Source of the DNA: Aquiflexum sp. TKW24L
Lineage (GTDB): Bacteria; Bacteroidota; Bacteroidia; Cytophagales; Cyclobacteriaceae
Direction: 5' to 3'
Length of the DNA: 64,000 nucleotides
Assembly (NCBI RefSeq): GCF_023502205.1
Contig: NZ_JAMFLG010000002.1
Location: forward strand, 186,001 to 250,000
The notes beneath the pieces are model-generated. The model was not told where the DNA came from and made no database searches. It worked only from the letters and a program-made list of their open reading frames with translations. A program made the position numbers and the translations under genes. How positions within the stretch are numbered: the first letter of the stretch is position 1; each line of letters opens with the position of its first letter. This document shows, piece after piece, positions 1-8,566 of the stretch.

Positions 1-126
1 AGAAAGAAAAAAACTCATGAAATGGAACATAAATATGAAGGGTGGCTAATCATACATGGATGGCATCTGTTTTTTCAAAAGAAAACAATAAATTGGTAAT
101 CATTCAAAAGACCAAATCTAAAACTT

Positions 127-774
127 ATGAAAACCGGATCCCTAATCATTTTCCTGCTAGCCTTCACTTTGCTTTTCTCTTGTGCCAAAAAAGAAGAAGA
201 TTCACTCCCGATGAAAGTAGCCAAAGCCTATGGCTACGACAATTTTGACAAAATAAATTCGATAGCCTACCAATGGAATGTGCAGCCTAATCCTGAAACC
301 CTTCGTACTCGGAATTGGAAGTGGAATATCAAGGAGAGGAGCGTCTACTTTTCCGATGCGGACACGAGCTATACCTATAGCCTTGACCTTCCAAAGGACC
401 AAATGCCTGAAGCTGACGGCGGATTTATCAATGACAAATATTGGCTGATGTTCCCTTTTCAATTGGTTTGGGACCAAGGTTACACCTTTACAGTAATTGA
501 AGATATCAAAGCACCCATTTCCGGATTGCCGACGACACAGTTGACGATCGTCTACAATGATGTCGATGGCTATACTCCTGGGGATGCTTATGACTTGTTT
601 TTGGATGAAAACCACATGATCAAAGAATGGGTTTTCCGAAGAGGAAATGGCTTGGAAGGACGACCGATAACTTGGGAGAATGAGCAGGAATTCAAAGGAA
701 TCAAGTTTGCTACCGAACATAAAAATGACGCCGGCGTTAAGTTTATCTGGTTTTCAGATATCGTGGTGGAATAA
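127..774 (+). CDS. Hypothetical lipoprotein
   Basis: A 215-residue protein of unknown function, probably anchored in a membrane by lipid. The N-terminus has a short hydrophobic stretch ending in a lipobox (LLFSC, Cys at residue 19) followed by charged AKKEED. The rest is rich in Trp and Tyr with alternating beta-strand-like segments, which would fit a LolA-like or similar periplasmic fold, but this is a guess. The ATG at 127 is preferred because it gives a clean lipoprotein signal peptide; an overlapping 68-codon frame at 42 is not credible. It is followed after 37 bases by a toxin-antitoxin remnant. No operon partner is evident. Confidence 0.75.
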   Translation: MKTGSLIIFLLAFTLLFSCAKKEEDSLPMKVAKAYGYDNFDKINSIAYQWNVQPNPETLRTRNWKWNIKERSVYFSDADTSYTYSLDLPKDQMPEADGGFINDKYWLMFPFQLVWDQGYTFTVIEDIKAPISGLPTTQLTIVYNDVDGYTPGDAYDLFLDENHMIKEWVFRRGNGLEGRPITWENEQEFKGIKFATEHKNDAGVKFIWFSDIVVE

Positions 775-811
775 ATTACAGTTAAATTAGGTGGATTAAA
801 ATAGAATAAAC

Positions 812-1030
812 ATGAAACCTTCCGAAAAAATAGAAGAAATCCTTCATGATATAGATACACTTGGTGACAAAGAACAACTGGAAATTTTGGAAAAATTGAC
901 CCTAAAGCTAAGTCCACATCCCTCAAGTAATACAGGGATAAAATTATCGGATCTACAAAATCTAGGTTCTGAAATTTGGAAAGGAGTTGAGATAGACAAC
1001 TATATTAAAGAAGGACGAGAGTGGGATTAA
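812..1030 (+). CDS. Small antitoxin-like protein
   Basis: A 72-residue acidic protein. The N-terminal half (KIEEILHDIDTLGDKEQLEI) is predicted helical and could be a dimerisation region; the C-terminal half ends in IKEGREWD. Its end overlaps by 10 bases the GTG start of a PIN-domain remnant, which is the usual arrangement of a VapBC-type operon, so it is read as the antitoxin. Known antitoxins of this type bind the toxin with the C-terminal tail and may bind the promoter, but no DNA-binding motif is evident here. With its toxin broken it may be an orphan. The role rests on context more than on sequence. Confidence 0.55.
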   Translation: MKPSEKIEEILHDIDTLGDKEQLEILEKLTLKLSPHPSSNTGIKLSDLQNLGSEIWKGVEIDNYIKEGREWD

Positions 1031-1195
1031 AACCGGAATTTTTGCAGAAACTTTATTTTTTGGATACAGCTCCATTAATATATTTCATTGAAGGAAATCC
1101 CCAATACCAAGAAACATTGAATGCGTTTTTTAAAGCCAATGAAGATGGGGGAATCCTAATGGCCAAATGAGCTTTCAGAAATTATTTTAAAATAA
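1021..1195 (+). pseudogene. PIN-domain toxin remnant (VapC-like), frameshifted and truncated
   Basis: From a GTG at 1021 the frame reads a typical PIN N-terminus, with YFLDTAPLIYFIEGNPQYQE (first acidic active-site Asp in LDT) and then an acidic stretch up to a stop at 1168-1170. The next conserved PIN segment, NELSEIILK with the expected Glu, continues in the +1 frame from 1166 to the stop at 1193. A small deletion therefore shifted the frame, and the last two thirds of a normal toxin of about 130 residues is missing, replaced by the M20 peptidase gene 14 bases later. A functional nuclease is not possible. The reading as a PIN domain is by motif recognition. Confidence 0.65.
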
Positions 1196-1208
1196 ATGAA
1201 CTAAGAAA

Positions 1209-2507
1209 ATGAAAATCCGATCACTGTTCTTCCTTCTTACATTTCTCCTTTTTTCTATCCCTTCCTTTTCTCAAAAACTTACCAAAACGGAAAAGCAATT
1301 GGTAGAAACTATTGACAAAAACTACAAGGAAACGGTGGCGCTGCTGGAGGAAGTGGTGAATATCAATTCCGGGACTTTCAACATGCAGGGTGTACGGGAA
1401 GTGGGAAGGGTATTCGAGAGGGAATTTGCAAAAATCGGGTTTGAAACCGAATGGGTTAATCTACCCGATTCGCTCAAAAGAGCCGGGCATTTTGTGGCTA
1501 CAAGAAAAGGCACCAAGGGTAAAAAGCTGTTTTTCATAGGTCATTTGGATACTGTTTTTGAAAAAGACATGCCCTTCTATCCATTTACCATGGTCAATGA
1601 TTCCACAGCCAAAGGGCAGGGCGTCAATGACATGAAAGGTGGAAATGTCATGGTCTTTGCGACTTTGAAGGCAATGGAGGAATTGGGCTTGCTGAAAGAC
1701 AGAACCATCACAGTATACTTCCCCGGTGACGAGGAAAATGCCGGAAGTCCCTCATGGGTCAGCAGATTGGACTTCGTGGAAAGGGCCAAGCAACATGACT
1801 ATGCGTTAGGTTACGAGACTGCACAGGGATTCAATACGGCCACCATTGCCAGAAGAGGTGCAAGTGGTTGGACGTTGAAAACTACCGGTAAACAGGTACA
1901 TTCCTCGGGTGTATTCAGGGAATCAGTGGGATACGGCGCTATCTATGAGGCCGCAAGAATCCTCAACCAATTCAGGGAAGTATTGGCAGGCGAGCAATAC
2001 CTGACTTTCAATCCCGGCCAAATCATCGGTGGATCGGATATCAACTATAACGGTGATACAGGTGCCGGTTCTGCTCTTGGCAAAACCAATATCGTGGCAA
2101 GAGAGGCTTTTGTAACCGGGGATTTGAGGTTTCTCGGCGAACCACAAAAAGAGGCTGCTCGGGAAAAGATGAAGCAAATCGTATCCCAAAACCTGAATGG
2201 AACAACAGCTAGTATTGAATTTGAAGATGGGATTCCTTCCATGCCGCCGACGGAAGGTAATATGGGTTTGGTTACCATCCTCAGTCAAGTCAGCTTGGAT
2301 ATGGGTTATGGTGAAGTCAAAGCCGGAGATCCCGGTTCGCGTGGCGCAGGTGACATTTCCTATGTCGCGGATTACCTGGATTGCATCGATGGGCTTGGCG
2401 CATCTGGTACAGGTGCCCACTCCCCTGCCGAAACCATCAACATGAAGCAATACCCCCATTTGATCAAAAGGAGTACTCTGTTTGTTTATCGGTTATTGGA
2501 TTTATGA
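1209..2507 (+). CDS. Secreted M20 family metallopeptidase (carboxypeptidase G2-like)
   Basis: A 432-residue zinc peptidase exported by a Sec signal peptide (residues 1-21, ending SIPSFSQ). Metal-binding motifs of the M20 family are visible: GHLDTV (His112, Asp114), the bridging Asp in GVNDMKGG, the catalytic Glu pair in PGDEENAGS, and the C-terminal His in GTGAHSPAE. The lid/dimerisation domain lies between, starting near RRGASGW with the conserved His of KQVHSSG. The family removes C-terminal amino acids, for example glutamate from folate-like conjugates; the actual substrate cannot be told. Its TGA overlaps the ATG of the next small reading frame (ATGA at 2504), so the two were probably co-transcribed. 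Confidence 0.88.
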   Translation: MKIRSLFFLLTFLLFSIPSFSQKLTKTEKQLVETIDKNYKETVALLEEVVNINSGTFNMQGVREVGRVFEREFAKIGFETEWVNLPDSLKRAGHFVATRKGTKGKKLFFIGHLDTVFEKDMPFYPFTMVNDSTAKGQGVNDMKGGNVMVFATLKAMEELGLLKDRTITVYFPGDEENAGSPSWVSRLDFVERAKQHDYALGYETAQGFNTATIARRGASGWTLKTTGKQVHSSGVFRESVGYGAIYEAARILNQFREVLAGEQYLTFNPGQIIGGSDINYNGDTGAGSALGKTNIVAREAFVTGDLRFLGEPQKEAAREKMKQIVSQNLNGTTASIEFEDGIPSMPPTEGNMGLVTILSQVSLDMGYGEVKAGDPGSRGAGDISYVADYLDCIDGLGASGTGAHSPAETINMKQYPHLIKRSTLFVYRLLDL

Positions 2508-2701
2508 CAAAGAAAGAAAAAGAGATAGAGGAGGAATTTGAAAAAATTCTTTTCGGCTTAGGTGAAACCTACAAAAACCTGGTCAAATTTAAGCGGGAGT
2601 AGAACAGCCCAATTATAGTAGAACAGAATGGAAAAATAATAGAATTGGATCCATTTTCCGTTCCGGATACTCTTACTTCAGAAAATGATAAAGACAAATA
2701 A
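2504..2701 (+). pseudogene. Small charged protein gene interrupted by an amber codon
   Basis: An ATG overlapping the M20 stop codon opens 32 codons of very charged, helical sequence (MTKKEKEIEEEFEKILFGLG) to a TAG at 2600-2602. The same frame then continues without interruption for another 32 sense codons (NSPIIVEQNGKIIELDPF...) to TAA at 2699-2701, directly before a terminator. The simplest reading is one protein of about 65 residues with a recent nonsense mutation, since the second half looks like ordinary coding sequence and has no start of its own. It could instead be expressed as a 32-residue peptide. Function unknown. Confidence 0.6.
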
Positions 2702-2709
2702 TTTTTAAA

Positions 2710-2746
2710 CATGGCAGGTATCAAAAACCTGCCATGTTTGGTTTTT
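2710..2746 (+). terminator. Intrinsic terminator after the M20 operon
   Basis: Perfect 10-bp stem, catggcaggt (2710-2719) with acctgccatg (2727-2736), loop of 7, followed by a T-rich run. It sits just after the stop of the interrupted small gene and before the amylase-family gene. Confidence 0.8.
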
Positions 2747-2807
2747 GCAATCTGTTTTTATTTGTGTTTTTGTGTCTTCGTGGGAACAACTTTTTATATT
2801 TAACCCC

Positions 2808-4694
2808 ATGAACAAACTTCTAACCCAAATTACCTTTTTTGCAACATTGCTCTTTAGCTTGACTTGTTGCAACTCTCCCGATAACCAAAACCCTGAAGCA
2901 AATCCCCAAATGGAGATACCCCAAAAAGTGATCGTTTACCAAGTCTTTACCAGACTTTTTGGTAACACCAATACCACCAACAAACCTTGGGGAACTTTAG
3001 AAGAAAATGGCGTAGGAAAATTTAATGATTTTACAGACAAAGCGCTATCAGAAATAAAAGCTTTGGGAGTGACCCACATCTGGTATACAGGAGTGCCGCA
3101 TCACGCTTTGATTAATGATTATACACAATTTGGGATCTCCAATGACGATCCGGAAGTAGTCAAAGGACGTGCAGGCTCACCTTATGCCGTTAAGGACTAC
3201 TACAATGTCAATCCTGATTTGGCGGAAAATCCGGAAACTAGGCTAGAAGAATTTGAAGCTTTGATTGCAAGAACACACCATCAAGGCATGAAGGTGATTA
3301 TCGACATAGTCCCCAACCATGTTGCTAGAAGGTATGAAGGGAAAAGCAATCCGGAGGGGGTTAAGGATTTTGGTTCCAATGACGACACTTCTGTCGAGTA
3401 CAAAACAAACAACAACTTCTATTATATCCCTGGCAAGGATTTTAAAGTCCCGGCACCATTGGACAACTACAAACCTTTGGGCGGAGAAACCCATCCTCTG
3501 GTTGACGGAAAGTTTGAAGAATCTCCTGCCAAATGGACAGGAAACGGTTCACGTGAAGCTCAGCCACATTTTCATGATTGGTACGAAACGGTCAAGATCA
3601 ATTACGGTATCAAACCGGATGGCAGCAAGGATTTCATTGAATTGCCAGCTGATTTTGCGCAGAAAGATTACAAAGCACATTTTGAATTTTGGCAAGGCAA
3701 GGAAGTTCCTGATTCATGGATTAAGTTCAAGGACATCGCCCTGTATTGGATAGAAAAAGGAATGGATGGATTCCGCTATGACATGGCCGAAATGGTTCCC
3801 GTGGAATTTTGGAGCTATATGAATTCAGCCATCAAGATGAAGAATCCCGATGCTTTCCTTTTGGCAGAAATTTACAATCCAAAAGAATACAGAAATTATA
3901 TCCAATTGGGCAAGATGGATTACCTCTACGACAAGGTAGAACTTTACGATACGCTCAAAAACATCATGCAGGGAAAAGGTTCCACGGACAACATCCTCCC
4001 GATCCAAAAAGGATTGGCAGATATTGACCACCACATGCTGCATTTTCTAGAAAACCACGACGAGCAGCGCATCGCAAGCCCGGGATTCGCAGGCAATGCA
4101 GAAAAAGGGAAACCGGCCATGGTGGTATCCGCGATGATCGGTTCATCCCCTACCATGATTTACTTTGGCCAGGAAGTAGGCGAACAGGGTGCCGAAAAAG
4201 CAGGATTTGGATCTCCGACAAGAACTTCCATCTTTGATTATATAGGAGTTCCCCATCACCAGAGATGGATGAACGGAGGAAAATTTGATGGCGGACAATC
4301 ATCTGAAGCTGAAAAATCCCTGAGAGACTTTTACAGCCGTCTACTCAATTTTACCCAAACAAGTCCAGCCTTAGCAGGGGAATTTGGAGATATCCACAGC
4401 CATAACCGACAAAACACCGAATGGTACAATGACCGGGTTTTTTCATTTGTCAGGTGGAGTGAAAACCAAAAGTTGGTCATTATTTCAAATTTTGATGCAT
4501 CAGAATCCTACGGATTTGACCTTGAACTTCCCGCCGAAATCATCCAAACTTGGGGTTTGAGTGAAGGTGAATATTCAATGACCGAAAACCTATATGGCGC
4601 TGTCAAACCTGTTTTGAATGTCAAAGATGGAAAAGGAAAAGTAAGGGTGGATCTGAAGCCTTTGGAAAGTTGGGTGCTTGAAATCAACCTTTGA
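2808..4694 (+). CDS. GH13 alpha-amylase family lipoprotein
   Basis: A 628-residue glycoside hydrolase of the alpha-amylase clan, acting on alpha-glucans or maltodextrins at the cell surface or in the periplasm. All four GH13 regions are present: VIIDIVPNH (residues 163-171), GFRYDMAE with nucleophile Asp325, FLLAEIYN with acid/base Glu354, and FLENHDEQ with Asp418. The ATG at 2808 is chosen over an upstream in-frame start because it gives a lipoprotein signal (FSLTC, Cys20). A C-terminal beta domain follows the barrel. It stands alone between two terminators, with no SusCD pair beside it. Its stop codon lies inside a palindromic repeat. Exact specificity is unknown. Confidence 0.9.
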   Translation: MNKLLTQITFFATLLFSLTCCNSPDNQNPEANPQMEIPQKVIVYQVFTRLFGNTNTTNKPWGTLEENGVGKFNDFTDKALSEIKALGVTHIWYTGVPHHALINDYTQFGISNDDPEVVKGRAGSPYAVKDYYNVNPDLAENPETRLEEFEALIARTHHQGMKVIIDIVPNHVARRYEGKSNPEGVKDFGSNDDTSVEYKTNNNFYYIPGKDFKVPAPLDNYKPLGGETHPLVDGKFEESPAKWTGNGSREAQPHFHDWYETVKINYGIKPDGSKDFIELPADFAQKDYKAHFEFWQGKEVPDSWIKFKDIALYWIEKGMDGFRYDMAEMVPVEFWSYMNSAIKMKNPDAFLLAEIYNPKEYRNYIQLGKMDYLYDKVELYDTLKNIMQGKGSTDNILPIQKGLADIDHHMLHFLENHDEQRIASPGFAGNAEKGKPAMVVSAMIGSSPTMIYFGQEVGEQGAEKAGFGSPTRTSIFDYIGVPHHQRWMNGGKFDGGQSSEAEKSLRDFYSRLLNFTQTSPALAGEFGDIHSHNRQNTEWYNDRVFSFVRWSENQKLVIISNFDASESYGFDLELPAEIIQTWGLSEGEYSMTENLYGAVKPVLNVKDGKGKVRVDLKPLESWVLEINL

Positions 4695-4717
4695 GGTCTT
4701 TAAGACCTCGAAGGTTT
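4686..4717. repeat. Palindromic intergenic element, copy 1 (AACCTTTGAGGTC type)
   Basis: aacctttgaggtcttt followed by aagacctcgaaggttt forms an almost perfect inverted repeat. The TGA of the GH13 gene (4692-4694) is part of it. Related copies lie at 9742, 29546 and 29592. Confidence 0.75.
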
Positions 4718-4730
4718 AAAGCCATTAAAT

Positions 4731-4799
4731 ATGAAAACCCTAAAAATTATAATTGAAAGATTATTAGACCATTTTGCTGCCTATGCTCCGGATTTATGA
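4731..4799 (+). pseudogene. HicB-like antitoxin N-terminal remnant
   Basis: An ATG opens 22 codons, beginning MKTLKIIIERLLDHFAAYA, and then meets a stop. In Bacteroidota, HicB-type antitoxins commonly begin with a very similar segment (hydrophobic strand, IIIER, then xDxFxAYAEN), followed by about 40 more residues that are missing here. It is therefore read as the decayed start of such a gene. It is short, so chance similarity cannot be excluded. No HicA-like toxin is found beside it. Confidence 0.4.
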
Positions 4800-4820
4800 A
4801 TAGTAATTCCTATAATTAAG

Positions 4821-4853
4821 AAAAGTCCCCAGAAATCTGAGGACTTTTATTTT
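4821..4853. terminator. Bidirectional terminator between the GH13 gene and dnaN
   Basis: aaaagtcc (4821-4828) pairs with ggactttt (4841-4848), with an inner cag/ctg stem and T-runs readable in both directions. It lies between convergent transcription units. Confidence 0.75.
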
Positions 4854-4854
4854 T

Positions 4855-4889
4855 ATGTCTTGTATCTTGATTCTTGCGTCTTGTGTCTT
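4855..4889. repeat. Heptad-periodic tract (NNNTCTT x5)
   Basis: Five consecutive 7-mers: atgtctt, gtatctt, gattctt, gcgtctt, gtgtctt. The tract ends two bases before the dnaN stop codon (minus strand). Similar 7-bp-period tracts occur elsewhere in the window. Confidence 0.7.
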
Positions 4890-4891
4890 TT

Positions 4892-6016
4892 TTAAACGTA
4901 GTTATTCAACATTACCGGCATCACCAGCATCAGGATATCTTCATTGTCTGACTTGTCAGATGGTACGATCAATCCTGCCCTGTTTGGTGCTGAAAACTTC
5001 AAGGTCACTTCTTTGGAAGAAAGGTTGTTCAGCATTTCCACCAAAAACTTGGCGTTGAATCCGATCTCGATATCTTCACCGTCATGGTCGCATGACAATC
5101 TTTCATTTGCTTCGTTGGAGAAATCAAGGTCTTCAGCAGAGATCTGCAATTCGCTGCCGGTCAATTTCAACCTGACTTGATGGGTTGTTTTATTGGCATA
5201 AATGGCGATCCTTCTCAGTGAACCCAAAAACTCCAACCTGTCGATGGTCATGTGGTTTGGATTGTCTACCGGGATTACATTTTCATAATCGGGAAATCTC
5301 TCGTCAATCAACCTACAGATCATCTTGATGCTGTTGAACTTGAAGTAAGCATTGGAATTGTTGAATTCAACTGCCACAGGAACATTGTCAGAAGGTAAAG
5401 TTGATTTCAAAAGGTTAAGCGCTTTTCTTGGAATGATGATGCTTGCGCCATCAGCAGAAGCTACATCTACCCTTCTGTATCTTACCAAACGGTGTCCGTC
5501 AGTTGCGACAAAAGTAGTGTTGGTGCTGCTCAGGTTGATATAGACGCCTGTCATGGCAGGTCTCAACTCATCGTTGCTGGTTGCAAAAATAGTATTGGAA
5601 ATCGCAGAGCTCAAGATTTCTGTGGACATGTCTACAGTGGTAGGATTGGTAACTGTAGGGATTTTTGGGAAATCTGTTGCGTTTTCCCCTGCCAACTTGT
5701 AGCGTCCATTATCAGAACTGATTTCGATACTGTAGGTATCTTGGTCAATACTGAAAGTAACCGGCTGCTCAGGAAGATTTTTGAGCGTTTCGATCAAAAT
5801 TTTGGCAGGAACAGCAATATTTCCGTCTTCCCTTGCTTCGACATCTATCTCTGTAATCATGGAAGTCTGCAAATCGGAGGCGGTGATGGTCAATTTTCCT
5901 CCTTTAATTTCAAAGAGAAAATTTTCCAAAATCGGGACAACCGGATTGGTTGTGACCACGCCATTGATTGCAGAAAGCTGCTTTAAGAGTGCATTAGAAG
6001 AAACAATAAATTTCAT
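4892..6016 (-). CDS. dnaN: DNA polymerase III subunit beta (sliding clamp)
   Basis: A 374-residue protein, the usual length of the bacterial beta clamp. It forms a ring dimer around DNA and tethers the replicative polymerase and other replication and repair enzymes. The N-terminus MKFIVSSNALLKQLSAINGV, followed by VPILENFLFE and later RLVRYRR and the C-terminal MLVMPVML, are family hallmarks across the three clamp domains. Start is an ATG 138 bases from the gldG stop. It is a single-gene unit here, not next to dnaA or an origin, which is common in Bacteroidota. The terminator at 4821 lies just beyond its stop. Confidence 0.97.
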   Translation of the reverse strand: MKFIVSSNALLKQLSAINGVVTTNPVVPILENFLFEIKGGKLTITASDLQTSMITEIDVEAREDGNIAVPAKILIETLKNLPEQPVTFSIDQDTYSIEISSDNGRYKLAGENATDFPKIPTVTNPTTVDMSTEILSSAISNTIFATSNDELRPAMTGVYINLSSTNTTFVATDGHRLVRYRRVDVASADGASIIIPRKALNLLKSTLPSDNVPVAVEFNNSNAYFKFNSIKMICRLIDERFPDYENVIPVDNPNHMTIDRLEFLGSLRRIAIYANKTTHQVRLKLTGSELQISAEDLDFSNEANERLSCDHDGEDIEIGFNAKFLVEMLNNLSSKEVTLKFSAPNRAGLIVPSDKSDNEDILMLVMPVMLNNYV

Positions 6017-6154
6017 ATAGGAAGGTCTTTGTTTTCGTATTTTTTTGAATAGGGTAAATTTATAAATAAAATTATAAAAGCTGCCCTTGACTTACATTTT
6101 CATGTAAAATAAACAGAAGCAATTTGTTTTTTCGACAAAATAAAATTTGATTCA

Positions 6155-7843
6155 CTACACTTTTTTGGAGAAAGCGCTCTTTTTGATAGCGATCCAAACA
6201 ATTCCCAAGATGGAGAATAAAATTACTGGTACAAGAATGTTGATGACTTGCCATTTTGTTTTCTCGTTTTGCACTTTGATTTTATTGAGAGGACGGATCT
6301 GAAACTGTTTGGTTCTGGTGGCAATTATTCCTTCCGGTTCTACCAGATAACTGATCGAATTCAAAAGAAGTTGACGATTGGCATACTGCACCGTGCTGAA
6401 TGGATCTTGTCCCAATGGCAAAGGATTTCCATCGGTGGGATTGAGATCGCTTAGGAAAAGACTGCCTGTACCCGCCACAATGACTTTTCCCTGCGATCCT
6501 GATTCTTTGAAATCGGTTTTGTCGGCAACATCAGGAAGAAACCTGTTTTTGAAAAAAGAAGTAAAATTCCCTTCCAACAGGTAAAGCAAAGGGAGATTTT
6601 TCAGCCCAAATTCATTCAGGTCAGGCTCATTTTCCATGTCAATAAAAGCCAACCTTACCGGGGCCGGGGATTTTTTGGTAAAATCCGAACTGAAAATCAG
6701 AGGGATTTTTCTGACGCCGTCTGCCTTTACAGTATCCAAAGAAGATGCAAATTTGAACATCACCTGATCCAAACCTTTGGTGATGGGGTGTGCTGCCATT
6801 TTTCCGGCTTGGACAAAAAATGGCCAAGGCAAAGGCACCAACTGTTGCTGATCACCAAAATTACCCGCCATGACAGGGTAGCGCCCAAAATTCATGTCCT
6901 GAATCAAATCTTTATTGACACGGATGCCATACTTGAAGAGCAACTGATCCAAACCATTTTCAAAGGGCATAGCTACTGTACCCTCTCCACCGGCCTGCGC
7001 CATGTCATAAGCCAAGGCATCAATCAGAAAGATGATGTTTCCGCCATGCATGAGGTATTGGTCGAGGAGATAAATTTCCGTATCTGTGTATTTTTCCTTT
7101 GGACCGGAAACGATCATGATTTTGAAAGGATCCAGATCCAAAGGCTTTTTGGCTTGCTCCAAAGGGACTTTGTACACTTCATAATCATCCGCCAAAGCCT
7201 CAACAATCCCAAAACCTTCATCTCCGGTCAACTCCCCCTGACCCATGGCAAGTCCAATTTCAAAAGCCTGTTTGCTGATCAATTTTCGGATGCCGTTGAT
7301 CAATTCAAATTCAAGATTTTCCACAGATTGATTGAGAATCTGATCGGGACCCATGCCCATTTCTCCCCTGAGGAGCAGCGAACCGGTCTCAAATTCAGCA
7401 TTGCGGATGATTACCCCGGGAAAGATGAGTTTTGATTTTTGCCCACCGTCTTCATTGACATAAAGGTTGGTGGGGTTGATACCATATTCCGAAAGTCCTA
7501 CGATATAGTCTTCCTGTTCTTCTTTTGGCAAGGCCAAAGGATCTTGATAATAAAAAGTAATCTTTTCGCTGCTGTAAGCATTGAAAGTCCTGATCGTCTC
7601 CTCGATCGAAAGCTGCAATCTCCGCATCCCGCCGGGAAGATTTCCTGTAAGCAAGATTTCCACCTCCAAAGGTTCTTCCAAGGATTCCAATACTTTAATG
7701 GTTGCCGGGTGCAGGGAATACCTTTTGTCGGCAGTCAGGTCAATCCGGTAAGGAACCAAGATACCCAATACCCAGATCACCACAAGAATTCCTGCAATAA
7801 TTCCAAGGTTTTTGATCAGCGATATGTTGGCGGATATTTTCAT
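6155..7843 (-). CDS. gldG: Gliding motility ABC transporter auxiliary protein GldG
   Basis: A 562-residue membrane protein with an N-terminal membrane segment (about residues 12-30), a large extracytoplasmic ABC-type-uncharacterised domain (GxxxQGELTGDEG and GPKEKYTDTE regions), and a C-terminal membrane segment (VINILVPVILFSILGIVWIA). GldG with GldF and GldA forms an ABC transporter needed for gliding in flavobacteria; the substrate is unknown. Its ATG overlaps the gldF stop by 4 bases (7840-7843), so translation is coupled. It is the last gene of the gldA-gldF-gldG unit. Confidence 0.93.
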   Translation of the reverse strand: MKISANISLIKNLGIIAGILVVIWVLGILVPYRIDLTADKRYSLHPATIKVLESLEEPLEVEILLTGNLPGGMRRLQLSIEETIRTFNAYSSEKITFYYQDPLALPKEEQEDYIVGLSEYGINPTNLYVNEDGGQKSKLIFPGVIIRNAEFETGSLLLRGEMGMGPDQILNQSVENLEFELINGIRKLISKQAFEIGLAMGQGELTGDEGFGIVEALADDYEVYKVPLEQAKKPLDLDPFKIMIVSGPKEKYTDTEIYLLDQYLMHGGNIIFLIDALAYDMAQAGGEGTVAMPFENGLDQLLFKYGIRVNKDLIQDMNFGRYPVMAGNFGDQQQLVPLPWPFFVQAGKMAAHPITKGLDQVMFKFASSLDTVKADGVRKIPLIFSSDFTKKSPAPVRLAFIDMENEPDLNEFGLKNLPLLYLLEGNFTSFFKNRFLPDVADKTDFKESGSQGKVIVAGTGSLFLSDLNPTDGNPLPLGQDPFSTVQYANRQLLLNSISYLVEPEGIIATRTKQFQIRPLNKIKVQNEKTKWQVINILVPVILFSILGIVWIAIKKSAFSKKV

Positions 7844-8562
7844 TTTCTACGGATTAGAATCCCCGTCAAACCCAACATCAACACAATCACTGAAAGAAAG
7901 TAAGCAATATTCTGGGCATCAATCACCCCCCGACTCATACTTTGGTAGTGATAACTCAGGCTCATTTCTTCCAAAAATAATGCTAAAGGACTCATCACCT
8001 GAAGCTGAACCAAAGCGGTCAAGCCAAAATAAAGCAGGAAAGAAATAAAAACTCCCAAAATAAAAGCCACGATCTGATGGGAAGTCAGGGCCGAACCCAA
8101 TATCCCGATAGATGCAAAAACCGCCCCTATAAACACCAATCCGATCCATGAACCAAAGAAACCTGCATGGTCAATATTCCCGACAGGATCACCCAACTGA
8201 ACGATACTGTAGTAATAAACCAAAGTTGGAAGTAAAGCCACCACGATCAAAGTCAAAGCAGCAGCGTATTTAGCTACAATGATTTTGGGAATGGAAAGCG
8301 GTGATGTCATTAGAATTTCCCATGTTCCGGACTTCCTTTCCTCGGCAATCATTTTCATCGTGATAGCCGGAATCAAGAAGGTGAAAACATAGGGAGTATA
8401 AACAAAAAGCGGCTCCAAGTCCGCAAAACCATATTCTAAAACAGATGTGTCAGGAAATACCCAAACGATCAAACCCAAAGAAACCAGAAAGACCCCAAGG
8501 ATCAGATAACCACTCAGGTTACTGAAAAATCCATTGACTTCCTTCCAATACAGTGCGCGCAT
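7840..8562 (-). CDS. gldF: Gliding motility ABC transporter permease GldF
   Basis: A 240-residue integral membrane protein with about six hydrophobic segments and the ABC-2 permease signature after the second one (MKMIAEERKSGTWEILMTSP). It is the membrane pore of the GldAFG transporter. It starts 4 bases after the gldA stop and ends overlapping the gldG start, so the three genes form a tight operon. The length matches known GldF proteins. Whether this organism glides cannot be told from these genes alone. Confidence 0.94.
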   Translation of the reverse strand: MRALYWKEVNGFFSNLSGYLILGVFLVSLGLIVWVFPDTSVLEYGFADLEPLFVYTPYVFTFLIPAITMKMIAEERKSGTWEILMTSPLSIPKIIVAKYAAALTLIVVALLPTLVYYYSIVQLGDPVGNIDHAGFFGSWIGLVFIGAVFASIGILGSALTSHQIVAFILGVFISFLLYFGLTALVQLQVMSPLALFLEEMSLSYHYQSMSRGVIDAQNIAYFLSVIVLMLGLTGILIRRK

Positions 8563-8566
8563 CGGC

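Noticed and set aside
42-248. 68-codon frame at the window start
   Set aside because: It overlaps the better-supported lipoprotein gene in another frame and has no coding pattern.
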